64,000 nt of DNA from Agaricus subrufescens (taxonomy: Eukaryota > Basidiomycota > Agaricomycetes > Agaricales > Agaricaceae): NCBI GenBank assembly GCA_029945375.1, contig CM057059.1, forward strand, positions 3,348,001 to 3,412,000, given 5' to 3'. The notes beneath the pieces were generated by a model, which was given only the letters and a program-made list of their open reading frames with translations, made no database searches and was not told the origin of the DNA. Each line of letters begins with the position of its first letter. Position 1 is the first letter of the stretch. Shown piece by piece: positions 22,247 to 34,800 of this stretch. The translations under genes and the position numbers were made by a program.

Positions 22247-23285
22247 TGTATAGTGAGGTAGTCGTAAGATGAAAGAGTTGCTGAGAATTTGAGTAGCCCT
22301 GCCCCTAGTAAACTCCGTGGTCACTAGTAGCCGATGGTAGGCTGCGGCATGTCTGAACAGTGACAAATCAAACTGTGATATGAGACAGTAAGCTGATATG
22401 GTAAGCTCGTCGAAACAATTCACTGCGGAAGAATGAAGTTCGCAGAAGATAAAACAGAGGGTGAGGCACGCACGTGTGGAAGTGTTAACACGATCAGATC
22501 CTCGATTTATTCTCCCTCAAGCCCCCGATCACACCCACCCTTGGCAATCAGCGTATTATACACAGTTCATTTCCACAGCAGGCCACCTCGAATCCCTTCT
22601 CTCCTCGCATTGCATTCACACTATCATACCATTGTCAAACCCGGATTTCCGAGGTGATTGAGTGATAAGGCATCCCAAGGCCCGTAGCCACTTTGTCATT
22701 GGATTAACTTCGTCTTCATTGAGAAAACATCCGAAGCTTCTCTATCAGTTTCTGGTTCACCTACTGTTCACAAGTGCCGAAAAGTGGCACCTGGCGGCAT
22801 TTTGGTAACTCAAATGTATATCACGTTGCAACGGCGTTGCTGCGTACTGATGCCGAATGGTCCTGCTTATATCGGGGATCCTATAGGGGGAGAGCAAACC
22901 TTATGAAATTAGAATAGCAGCACCACGGCTATTGCATGACAGGGCTCTTACGGCGACATAGGCACACAGCTGAGTATGGTTCGCGCAGCCTAGTATCGTT
23001 GGAGTAACTTCGTCTTCGCGAGAAAAACGCCACATCGTCTCGATGACTATTCACCCATTGTTCACAGGCGCTGGCAGTTAGTGCCTCGTGGCAGTTTTTG
23101 ACAGGACTCATCTTCGCTTATCGACGCCGCATGGTCCTGCTCCAATTGTAGTAGAAATACAGCAAGTTTCAGGGTGCCCAATAATACGAGGAAAAGACCA
23201 CCACCGGATTTGGTCCCCTTCAGGTTGCGTAGGCAGTCACTTATCTCATAGGAAGCCACTAACGCGTTTGTTGCAAGAGCTATCG
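22247..23285. promoter_or_regulatory. Divergent C/D intergenic region with repeated promoter segments
   Basis: No gene seen. The region contains two related segments, about 22690-22870 and 22998-23150, each with taacttcgtctt..gagaaaa, a CAC/GCC-rich block and atggtcctgct. Both resemble the 37770-38115 region upstream of gene F. The last part (about 23138-23250) is the shared module found upstream of D, F and the monooxygenase. The C-proximal side carries gcacgcacgtgtggaagtgtt at 22466-22486. Confidence 0.5.
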
Positions 23286-25748
23286 ATGAGAACCTCGAGC
23301 GTAGCCGTCGTGGGGGGAAGTTCTCTAGGAGTGACTGATGCCATCATAGCGTAAGTACATCAATCAGCCGATTCACATGTTTTTCTCACCATTACCGTCA
23401 GCATAATCGGTGCAACGGGCACTGGCAAAAGCACGGTGAAGTATCGAGTCCTCCACTCTATGGTGATGTCTCTCATTCCCGTGATTGTTGTAGTTCATTG
23501 AATCCGTTTTGGGCCGCGAAATAGGAATCACTGGCAACGGGGCAAAGTTAGGGGCATACACGAAGGAAATTACAGCGTATCGGATCACACTTCCTCACTC
23601 GCAAAAAAGTGTTGTCCTGATTGACACGCCTGGATATGGTTCGCGTTCAACTCGGTCCGATACAGAAGTTCTTGAAGCCCTATCGGAGTGGCTTCCGGAC
23701 TCTCCTGCGTGTGCTGAGCGCGGGAGTCTATTTTCAAAGGCACGGATCAACTACAGGCCTAAGAATACTATTCCGCTCTCAGGCATACTATACATGCACC
23801 GCATATCCGACAATCCTAACACCTTTACCCCCTTGAAAAACTTCGAGATCTATACGAGACTTTGCGGTGGGGACGCTCTAGCGAAGCTAGTTTTGGTTAC
23901 GACGGATCCTGAAGGAGGAGAAAGTGGTGCTATGGAAAATTTATCGACGCTGAGGATGAACTATGGCGGACTCCGCATCGAGCAGTTTGATGCTGGCAAT
24001 AGGGCGCATGGAACTGCTTGTGACATCCTTACTCCACTAATCAACGCCAAGATCAGAAAGCTCTCTTTAGCAAAATGTCTGGCCGGTATGTTGAACTTAT
24101 CAGCCTATCAGAGGTATTATTGTTAATTACTCGTTGCATATTACAGAAGGAGTCGCGGTTTCCCCAATAGAGTGCCATTCGTTACTAAGTGAAGTCGCAA
24201 GTAACACACAAAAGCGAGATTCGCTATGTACTCTTCGAGATAATGACGCCCAAGTCATGGTCGATTACATCAGTTTGGTACGCATAAATACGCCAGTCGT
24301 AATCATATTCTTACTGGTGAGCATCATAGGAGTTGTTAAAACAGGACTTGTCCAAGGATCAAAACGCAAAGCAACAGCTTTCTCTGTTATGTAAACTTGC
24401 GAAATCTTCCCGGCGATATCCCCAGTGTTTTTTGCTATCAGGAACTATCCGCGCGCCGGAATATCAATGCAAAGGTGGATTTGCAGCTGTGCGTAAGGGA
24501 GTTCTCAGCCGTACAAATGAAACCGTCGCTATCAAATCCATGCTTCAATGGAAGCTCGACGCATATAAGGTAGGTATTCAGAATCTTGTTCTTGAATTGA
24601 GTTAAGTTGTATAATACTCTAGGCGCACGTGGCAGAGTTGATAAATTGGGCTCACCTTTCACATCCTAACATCTTACCATTCTATGGGGTTTGGTCCAAC
24701 GGTCTCCAATCAGACTCAATTTGTATCATATCACCTTGGATGGACAACGGAACCCTTCACGAATATACGAAAGGCAGGCAGCAATGTGAGAAGCTGTCCT
24801 TGGTGCGTCATTCTATCAAAATTGCCATTGCTATTGGGGTCTTGGCAAGCTTAGATATCAGTTATAGCTCCTGGACGTTGTAGAAGGACTTCTCTATCTT
24901 CATAAGCTCGATATAGTCCATGGAGACCTTAAAGGGGTACGTTAAGCATACTATTAATTAAGCTTGCAGCTACTGATGATCGAATCAGCCGAACGTTCTG
25001 GTTTCGAAGGAGCCGAAGGCCTTGATCACAGACTTCGGTATATCCTCCAACATCACAACTGACACACGGGCTCAAACTAGGAACATACGAACGTCCCCTG
25101 GGTCGGTCACAGGGCGTTCCGAGCGCTGGACAGCTCCGGAGCTTGCCCGGCAATCCGCTCTGGAACTTACTCAGCAACTCGGACCTGGTCAGCAATCCGA
25201 AACGGGATCTGTGAAGCCTTCAAAAGCTTCCGATATCTGGGCGTTTGGTTGTGTGGTCTACGAGGTGTGTACTATGAACCTCTTTGATTGATCTTGTTTC
25301 TTAAGAGCGGCAACCAGATTATGTCAGAAAAATTACCATACCACGAAATTGAAGATCGATTTGTGCTACCAGCCATAGCGCAGAGCAGGTTACCGGGGAA
25401 GCCAAACGGGGACGCTGGCTATGGATTGTTGAAAACTTCTCTACCCTGGCGTCTAGCTGAGCGGTGTTGGGAACAAAGTCCGGACGAACGGCCGACCTGT
25501 AGAGAGGTTCATGCCTTTTTCACCAAAGAGTGCCAAATCTCTGAAGAGCCGGATTGCAAGGATGAAGCTGTGTCGGAGGCGAGGCACCGCTTTTGGGAAA
25601 GTGATAAAAAGGCTCCCAAAGTGGAAGTGAACTGGTCCTATGTTCATTTTCTTCTCGATGAGGTAAGAAAAATATACTACACATCGGATCGTCTTTTGAT
25701 TTCTGATACTACGCATTCCAGGCTTCAACTCTCAGGACAGTGTCTTGA
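23286..25748 (+). CDS. GTPase-TKL kinase fusion, gene D
   Basis: Starts at the ATG at 23286 (MRTSSVAVVGG) and ends at the TGA at 25746-25748 (ASTLRTVS). Splicing of short GT-AG introns gives Walker A IIGATGTGKST, G3 VLIDTPGYG, and VLVTTDPEGGE in place of G4. The linker contains SLCTLRDNDAQVM. The kinase half has GGFAAV, VAIKSM, IVHGDLKG..NVLV, TDFGISSN, RWTAPE, SDIWAFGC and QSPDERPTC. All joined frames are open, so it looks functional. It forms a different subfamily from A/C. Gene F at 38.3-40.8 kb is its decayed sister, with a homologous upstream region. Confidence 0.8.
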
Positions 25749-25897
25749 ATGAGTCTGTATATGAAATATCGAACAATGTTTCTCTTAGGATCGAAAATGT
25801 CAAGTAATCGCTCAGTCTTTGTCTTTAGTATAGAGTAGTCTCCAAATATGTGTACTATATGCCTTTTTATGTGCTAAGTTGTCGAAAGACCGTCAAC

Positions 25898-26021
25898 ATG
25901 CCCCTGAAATCGTAGAAAAATAGCGAGCTTTAGAGGCATCCAATAATACGGAAGAAAGACCAATACTGAACCCAATCAATCGATCCTTTTGAGCGACGTA
26001 GGCAATCATTCATCTCAGAGG
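25898..26021 (+). promoter_or_regulatory. Promoter module shared by D, F and the monooxygenase
   Basis: About 120 bp ending immediately before the monooxygenase ATG. It matches 23138-23250 upstream of gene D and 38110-38225 upstream of gene F, through blocks such as gcgagcttta, caataatacgg and cgtaggcaatcat..atctca. The monooxygenase is unrelated to the kinases, so the similarity is in the 5' flank only. Confidence 0.6.
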
Positions 26022-26825
26022 ATGTCTGCTCCTGCAGTGCAAATTCCGGACGGCAGACTACCCACTCTCACATTACTCAACGCTTCCGTTCCACAGGATC
26101 TTGATGCCCGCCAAGTAGCTAAATCTTGGTTCTCAGCATTTTCCAATGCCATCAAAACTCGAAACGTACAAGAAGCTATCGACCTCCTCCTTCCAGATTC
26201 ATATTGGAGAGACATGCTCACCTTGACCTGGGATTTTCGCACCTTCTATCGTAAAGACAACATATCGATTTTCCTGAGAGACCAACTTTCTGTGACGAGA
26301 GTAGGAAATCTAAAGCTTCGGGAGGACGCTTATCTTAGGTTGATGAGCCCTATCCTGACGTTGCGTGGATCAATATAATGTTTGACTTCGAGACAGGGGT
26401 TGGAATTGGTTTTGGAATAATACGCATAGTTCCGACATCGAACGGAGAATGGAAAGCGCATGTGGTATACACAAACTTGGAAGATCTCACAGGGTTCCCG
26501 GAGAAGATCAACTCTTTGAGGGATGATAATAACAATTATCCTTCATGGGCACACAATAGGTGTGAGGCTGCGGAATTTAGAGACAAAGAACCGTCAGTAT
26601 TGATCATTGGCGGAAGTCAGAATGGGCTCGGAATAGCTGCACGATTGAAAACTATAGGGGCTCCGGCACTAGTTATAGAGAGAACGCCGAGAATCGGGGA
26701 TATCTGGAGGAATTGATATGAAACCTTGTGTTTGCATAATCCCGTTTGTGAGTTATTTTGCTCAATGCTTTGACTCATTCTTGTAAATTTCTTGTTGATA
26801 CTTCAGGGTACAATCATCTCTTCAG

Positions 26826-27281
26826 GGCGCCGGGTACGCGTCACCAATAACATAATAATAATAATTATTATTAAGACTATGGCAGTGTGAGTGGGGGAGT
26901 GGAAGGCCTGGAGGGATAGTCGTCTCCAGGCCTCCAGGCGGTAAGGGTGAGGTTGGAACGGCATCGGGTCACCCAGATGTGTACAACCTACATTCTACCT
27001 GTGCCAATAGTCTCATCTAAAGTATGGGATCGGGAGGGTGGCTTTAAAGGAATCGCGAGCAGGTAGCGGTGCCATCCGCTCAGCACAGGGAGGAGAGACG
27101 AATGTGATATTATGCAATGTGAGGATCACTATACTACGAATCCATCATTCACACGGGCTGCCCTTCCGAGACAACACACTGTGCTCATTCCTCGCACGGT
27201 GTTCCATTATGCCGTACATGCTGTGTGTCTGAACAATTAGCATCATCCGTCGAGCACTCATTTCTGCTTACCTGGCCTTTA
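26826..27281. other. About 455-bp foreign or expanded-intron segment in the monooxygenase
   Basis: Coding sequence runs to ..GYNHLF and resumes at FPSTCLVYCPAGRLANWL. The intervening stretch has no coding match. It contains a palindromic AAT/ATT run (about 26863-26879) and a GGCCTGGAG..CTCCAGGCC hairpin (about 26907-26935). Host introns here are 50-60 nt, so this is either an inserted element with unresolved ends or an intron enlarged by insertion. Confidence 0.5.
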
Positions 27282-27917
27282 GGTTTCCGTCGACATGTCT
27301 AGTTTATTGCCCAGCTGGTAGGTTAGCGAACTGGCTCGAGGATTATGCCAAGGCCATGGAAGTTCCTGTTTGGACGTCAACTACTGCAACGTCTGCCTTT
27401 CAAGACTCACAAAATTCATGGCAAGTAACTGTTGAACGCGCCGATGGAAATAAACAAACTTTAACTGTGAAGCATCTAATCTTTGCGACTGGTTTTTCGG
27501 GAAGTACTTTCCAGCTGCCAAAGATTCCAGGACTGGTCAATCCTTCTCCTGAATTATCTGAGTTTTACTTTATACTTATACTACCAGTACGGGATAAATT
27601 TGAGGGATCCTACCTTCATTCGTCGCAACACAAGCGGGCATTGGACCATGCTGAAAAGAAGGTTGTGATCATTGGGACTGGTACTTCCAGTATGCGATGA
27701 AGTTTGGTTTGAGTGAACATAAAAGCCGACTTAAAAAACTCTGCCAATTATCTAGCACATGATATTGCTAATGATTACTACAGTCATGGTGTCGGTAAGA
27801 ATGTACCAATGAAGTGTCGGTTTAAGCCTGATCTTATATTGCCATCATTTGATAGACGTCACCATGGTTCAACGTGGACCTACTTATATCATGGATATAA
27901 AGAACGGCTGGAGTTTA

Positions 27918-28215
27918 TGTTGACAAAATACCTCGAGTTAACCACTTGGTATGACATGTATGAGCAACTACTGTGCACTATGCACTATGCCACACCTTTT
28001 CAATTGTTTTATGCATGTTTACTATGGACTCCTTCTACGGACTCCTATGTTTCACTACATGTTTTACATTCCCCTCTACCCTATTATTTACACCTATGGT
28101 CTCCATACATGTGTTTATTCAGTATATAAGACCGAGTATGTAGACCTTCAATATTCAGTTCAGTTTCACTCTCCACTTCGCTCTACAAGCTCTCTCAGCT
28201 CTGCTCTTATCAACA
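27918..28215 (+). repeat. Copia-2 outer 5' LTR
   Basis: 298 bp, TG..CA. Relative to the 3' LTR it lacks about 100 bp between two CAGCTCT repeats, a deletion of the kind made across short direct repeats. It contains a TATA-like tatataag near 28123. Confidence 0.88.
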
Positions 28216-28228
28216 GGTTATGGGCCCC
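28216..28228 (+). other. Copia-2 primer-binding site, outer copy
   Basis: GGTTATGGGCCCC directly follows the outer LTR and complements the initiator tRNA-Met anticodon stem-loop. A second copy starts at 28661, after the inner LTR. Confidence 0.85.
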
Positions 28229-28295
28229 GCAATTGCTCTTGCCTTTCTGGCTCGAGAAACAATCTGTGGATCTATTTTAGATCTCGCTTCTCTGA

Positions 28296-28660
28296 TGTTG
28301 ACGAAATACCTCGAGTTATACACTCGGTATGACGTGTATGAGCAACTACTGTGCACTATGCACTATGCCACACCTTTTCAATCGTTTTATGCATGTTTAC
28401 TGCGGACTCCTACTACGGACTCCTGTTTTACCTGTATGTTTCACATTACCCTTTACCACTATGAGGTTCTTTGTCAAGTATATAAACCCTACATGTATTC
28501 CATAGAATAACAGTTCAGTTTCCTCTCTCACTTCGCTCTACAAGCTCTCTCAGCTCTACCAACTCTATCTTCTACCTCAATCCTCCTACTGCCTAGGAAT
28601 TATAGCAATGTGAGTCTATCCGATCTCCATGCTGCAGGTAGCAGCTCTACTTTATCAACA
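28296..28660 (+). repeat. Copia-2 inner (extra) LTR
   Basis: 365 bp from TGTTGACG to TCAACA, followed at once by its own primer-binding site and a leader homologous to the one before it. It keeps CpG dinucleotides at positions that read TpG or CpA in the outer LTRs. Confidence 0.85.
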
Positions 28661-28862
28661 GGTTATGGGCCCCGCAATCGCTCTCGCCTTTCTGGCTCGA
28701 GAAACGATCTGTGGATCTATTTTAGATCTTGCTTCTCTGAAGCTTGAGTTCTATATTTATCCCAATCGCTCACTGTTGAAACAAGTTGATAGCCTTTGTT
28801 GGATTCTATATATAACCTTAGATAGAGTTTGTTGTACCCTAGATTACATTTACTGACTGCCG

Positions 28863-31800
28863 GGTTGCAGGGCCACAAACGGAATCTCTGTCAACGCTCT
28901 CCCCAAACTCACTGGTGTCGACAACTGGGACAGTTGGTTGCGCCGTGTTAGGAACATCCTCATCTTGATGAGGCACCCCGATACCACCCTTTCTGCGTGG
29001 GAAGTCTCTGGGTCCGAGAAGACTTTACCTAAGCTTCCGGTTCCCAAAGGCGAAGACGATGTCAACAGCTTTGAGGCTCTTGGAAAAGAGTCTGATGCCA
29101 GAGACGCTCTCTCCTTGCAGGCAACTGCAGTGATCGAGAGTGCCCTTCCCAATCATATGATCAGGGAAAGCTTCGCTGATGCCAAGGCCCTCTGGACCAA
29201 ACTCAAAGAGACTTACGGGGTTCGTGGACCTTCCTTTGTCTATTCTAAGATGATGGAAGCCATCACTTTCAAAGTTCCTGATGTAGCTGATCCATCTGGT
29301 TCCATCGTGCATCTTCGCACAATTTTCTCTCAAATCTCCGATGCGGGGGCTCCCATTCACGAGTCCCTTCAAGTGATGATGCTACTTAATACATTGCCAC
29401 CACGCCTTGAAGGTGTGACTTCAGTCATGCTGGCCTCTTCAAAGAAGGTCACTGATATGGAGTTTGATACCGCACAAGATGCGATTATGGGTGCCTGGTG
29501 CAACCCTCATTCTACTGCTAATGCAGCTAAGTTTAGACAACAAGGCCAGCAGAAACCACAGTGGAACCGTAACAACGGTCAACCACAAGCTTCTGGGTCG
29601 AAGCCTCTGGCTCCCCAACAACAGAAGCAGCAGCAGCAGCAGAAGCCGGCCCAACAGGGTCCTTCTGGCCAGAACAATGGCAATGAGAAGAAGCGCAAGT
29701 GCACACGAGGCCAAGGCAAAGGCAAGGGCAAGAACCAAGGTGGTGTCGCCCAAATCGAGGAAGTACCTGCAGATTACAATGCAGCATCCGCGATTGCCTT
29801 CCCCATGGTAGCCAAAATACTGGCTCCTTCCACATGCTCCCTGGTGGAGCGCATACGTCAAGGAAAGGTCGAGAACATGACGATGGGATCTACTCCTATC
29901 TCCGCTCCTTCCAGTGCATTTTCTCCCGTTCTTACTCCAGAGGAATATCACACTGACGAAATCGTTTATCCTATCTTTTCACCTTCGGATTGCAATCGTC
30001 ACTTCAATTGTGGTCATATTGCACACCCTTACTGTGATGGCCATAATTGTGATCATCTGAATCATTCCGATGATGATGAACTTTCCGACCACTCGACCGC
30101 ATCTGACCAATTTTATAATTGGATTTGCGAATGGTGGAATAATATTCCTCAATATTCATCACCTACTCCGACCCCTGGAACTTCTGTCTCTGATCCCACG
30201 GATGACGGAACATGGCTACCTGGTACGGATGGATATCCTGCCTGGATGATCCATGATCATTCCATACGGGAATCAGAATATGCCCACAATCAACGGGAAC
30301 CCTCGGAACCCGTGGATTATGAAATGACTCCGGAACTCCCTTCCAATGTCTATCGTGGCTGGGCATTTGATGAAACGCCACATGGTTGGTCCCTGACTTC
30401 TGCGGATGTTGCACCTCCTGCCGTTCCGCACTGGTCTGTGACTACTTCGGAAATCTATCGGGCATATGAATCTGATGATGATGATAACCGCACAATCACA
30501 TCTTCAGAAATTCATAACGAACTCTATGGGGTTTGTGCAGATGATTTCATCCCTTATGATCAACGATCATTTGATTCCTGACATGGCTATTTCCAGCGCC
30601 TGCACATTCCTTGCGCACCAGAATCATCATATGATGGCGATGTTGATCTGGACCGGTATCGTCGAACCAATCACTGGGTTCATCAATGCCGAAAATACTC
30701 CTTGATGCATGAATGGGTTCATGTCTACCCCATGAAATGCGAACATCCGGTTACACTTCAGTCTAACCCGGCACCGGATGTCTGGTCTATTGGGAAATAC
30801 ACCAATGGCCGCGTCTTTTCATGGAACCCGCATGGGAATTACGTGGACATCACGAATACCCTATTGGCCATAACAGTTTGTAGGACAACTGATCCTCGTC
30901 TTCGGACTGGCAGGGTCACGCCCTACCAAGAAGCCAAGCTGAAAGCCCTGCTTGCATGGGACAAACGCTTGGGGGACGTAGTTCTCAACCTCCCGGAAAG
31001 CATCGACATCGTCGAAGAAGCATTCCCGGATAAAGGACTGGAATCCCCAATTGATCACACGATCAATGGCTTCGGGTCAATGGAAGTTGTGGAGCAAGGG
31101 CCTTCCCTTATCAATGAGAAGAAAGGACAAGATGAAGATTTAATCTCTCTTGGAGATGAAGAAGACGAGTATGATGGCGATATGGATACGAAGGAAGGGT
31201 CGTACGCACAAGTGTCCCCATCCTCTTCACATGCCTCTACTAATCACATGTTTCAGATCTTACATGAATCCCAAGTTGCAAGCATGGGTCAATGCGCCCA
31301 TTCGCCCCGAGGATCGACCGGACAAGAGTCAGTTGACGTACATTTGATGGATTGAGTATTAGCTCTCTCTATGTATAATAGTCCAATTTGTAATATTTAT
31401 GCGATGGAATCGAGTGCTAGAGGCACTCTTCTCGATGATCTGACTCCCTTGTGTGAATCTCTCTTCATAAGTTCGACTATCAAATGCAGTCACTATGACG
31501 TTAAGTGGATGATTGATTCCGGTGCTTCAGCACACTTTACCGGAAACCTATCGGACTTTGCTTCAATACAAATGGGTTTCTTCGGATTAGTGCACACCGC
31601 TTCTACTCCCCAAAATATTAAGGGTCGAGGAACAATCTTCATAGAACACTTAGTCATAGATCCCAAAACTGGTGCCAAGTCCACTTTAGTGACAAAACTC
31701 TGGCCCGTTTTTTATATCGAAAGTACACATATGAGGCTCATCTCGGCCGGCCAATTATTGCGATCAGGCCTGAGATTAGAAGCCAATGCGAAGTTACATA

Positions 31801-34800
31801 CATTTCGAGATAAAGATAATCGCGCTGTTATGAGTGGTGTCTCTGGGCATTACCAAAATATCCCAGCGGTCCTTTCCAGGATTGTAAAGAAACACCCCAA
31901 AGAGTTTGCGAAAGCACTCCAGCCTGCTGATTATCAAACTTGGCATCGTCGATCAGGACATCCTTCTGATTTTGTACTGAATCGATTCTGCGAGGAAACT
32001 CAAGGAGTACCCAGAATTACGATTCCGAAATCTAAAGGGGTTTGCGATGGTTGTGTTAAAGGTAAATTAACCCAAAAACAATTTCCACCATCTGAAAGCC
32101 GTGCTAAAAAGATTCTTGAACTGGTTCATTCCGACCTGTTCGAACTACCAGTGTTATCATATCATCGCTATAAATGGATCATGACTATAATGGACGACTA
32201 CTCCGGTGTCGCCTTCATTGTCACACTATCCAAGAAAAGCGAAGCTCCAAATCAGATGAAAAACATCTTGACATTCTTGGCTACATCTACTGGCCAGAAA
32301 GTCGTGCGACTACGCACTGATTGAGGAGGAGAATACACTAGTGGAGTTCTAAAAGAATATCTAGCAGCAAACAGAATTCAGCATGAAATGTCATCACCCC
32401 ACGTTCATCAACAGAACGGTCACACGGAATGACTTAATAGAACCTTGCACGAGAAATCACAAGCATTACGGCTGCAGGCATGCCTCCCGGATTCTTATTG
32501 GGAATTCTCTATGTCATATGCGGTTTACATCTATAATCGCACTCCAATGCAACGGTTAAAGTGGAAAACACCATTCAAATTGTTCTTCAAAACCAAACCA
32601 AATTTGTCCTTAATCCGAGTATTTGGATGTGGTGCACATGTGTATTTACCAGACGAGATCCGACAGGATAAACTCTCTGCACGTTCCGAACTTATGTTAT
32701 TTGTTGGCTATGACGGCACGAATTACAAGTTCATTAGACACACTAAAAATAATGCTGTGTTTATTGGCCCACATGCCATATTTGACGAATCATATTTTCC
32801 TAAATGTTCGTCATCTAAACCAAGTAACCTCGAAAAACAAGTTGATGAGGAACTTCCCAGGGATTCATCCCCTGACGAAACAAGTGATGAAACTCCGGAC
32901 TTACCTAGTCCTTCACATCCTCGTGACCCTCCACCGGGTCCTCCACCTGCTGCACCGCAGCAACCTCCTCATAATCTGCCTGATCCTCCGGCATCACCGC
33001 CGAGATCACCTCCTCCATCACCTGGTCCTTCCAGACCATGGCAAATTCCACAACAGGAAAAGCCACAATGGAATAGAGGAAAAAGGCGTGCAGAATCACC
33101 GCCTGATGAATCTGAAAGACCACCACTCTGATGATCGGAAAGAGAATCTCGAGTTCCTAACTGTCCGGATAATGTCTATGGCAATAAACCGCCAACTAAG
33201 ATTCTTCGGGATTATGAGAAACAACCCTTCTTACCTGAAATAGACAAACGGATCAGAAATAGAGTTCCTTCTAGATCTGATCGTCAGAAAGCCAGACTTC
33301 CTAATGATGATGTCACTGAACGTCACAAAGAAATTCGCTGACGATTTGACGAAGCCCAACAAAGGGCTGAAGATTGGGAAAAAGAACATGGCACTGAAAT
33401 ACCTCCTGTACAATTCAGATCACGCCCTACTCCAAACCAGGAGGAGGATGACGACAATGACCGAATGGAGGATATTCAAGTTCTTCTCAGAGAAGGAGGA
33501 GTAAGGTTAAATAACTTTCTCTTCGAACTTGCAAACAAAATCCAAACACCAGTCCAATTCAAGGACTTATCACAATTGCCTGCAGCAACGCGCAAAAAAT
33601 GGATTGATGCTTGTTTAGAAGAATTAAAAGCCTTACAACAAAGAGGCGTCTATGAATTAGTGGATCTCCCAAAAGGTCGTAGAACCATTAAAAATAGATG
33701 GGTGTTTAATGAGAAGAGTGATGGTCGCCTTTGGGCTCGACTGGTTGCTAAAGGATTCTCTCAAATCGAAGGAATTGACTATAATGAATTATTCTCTCCA
33801 GTAGTCCACTACGAAACTGCTCATCTTCTTTTTGGCGTTGTTGCCATGGAAGATTGGGACATGTTCAGTGTTGACGTCAAAACTGCCTATCTTTACGGCA
33901 AACTGGATGAAGAAATCTATATGTCACAACCAGAAGGATTCAGAGTTCCTGGAAAGGAAAATAAAGTCTGGAGATTACGCCGTGCCCTATATGGCCTTAA
34001 ACAAGCTGGACTAAGCTGGTGGAAAGAACTCACCGCTAGTATGACAGAAATCGGTTTTACCCAATGTAAGTCCGATGCAGGCGTATATTATTATCAACAT
34101 CCAAAAACTCGCAAATTGGTTATTGCTGTAGTTTATGTTGATGATGTAGCCTTTCTAGGCAAAAAGAATTCTAAGCTCCTCCAAGAGTTGAAGCTAAAGT
34201 TTTCTACCAAATGGGAATGTCATGATCAAGGCAAAATGACTGAGTTCCTTGGGATGCAAATCTCTAGAGATAGACCTTGTCGAAAAGTCTTTCTGCATCA
34301 GCAGAAGTACCTTCAAAAAGTACTTGATTGATTTAGAATCAAATCTGGATCTGAAGAAACACCATTACCGAAAGGTTTTGTGTTTTCTACTTCCGACAAA
34401 ATGCCTAAACCTGAATTCAGGCAAAAATACCAGCAATTAGTTGGATCCTTGATGTATACTAAGGAACACTATACCACTGGAATGCATTTGCTATGGTATC
34501 TCAATGGTACCAAAAATAGAGTTCTTGAGTTTGATGGTAACTCGAATTCTGGTATAATTGCTTACTCAGATTCTGATTGGGCATCTGATCCCGAAGACCG
34601 GAAATCAATCACCGGCAACTTTTGCACACTTGCTGATGGTCCAGTATCTTGGTTGAGTCGCAAACAAAAAACAGTTGCACTTTCATCGACGGAAGCCGAA
34701 TATATGGCTCTCTCTGATTGTTTGCAACAACTTGTCTGGATGTCCCAACTTCTTACTGAAGTAGGTTTTGATATCAACATACCCCTTCTCTATGGAGATA

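Noticed and set aside
29439..29951. Minus-strand ORF with long Leu runs
   Set aside because: It is the antisense of the Gln-codon repeats in Copia-2 gag.
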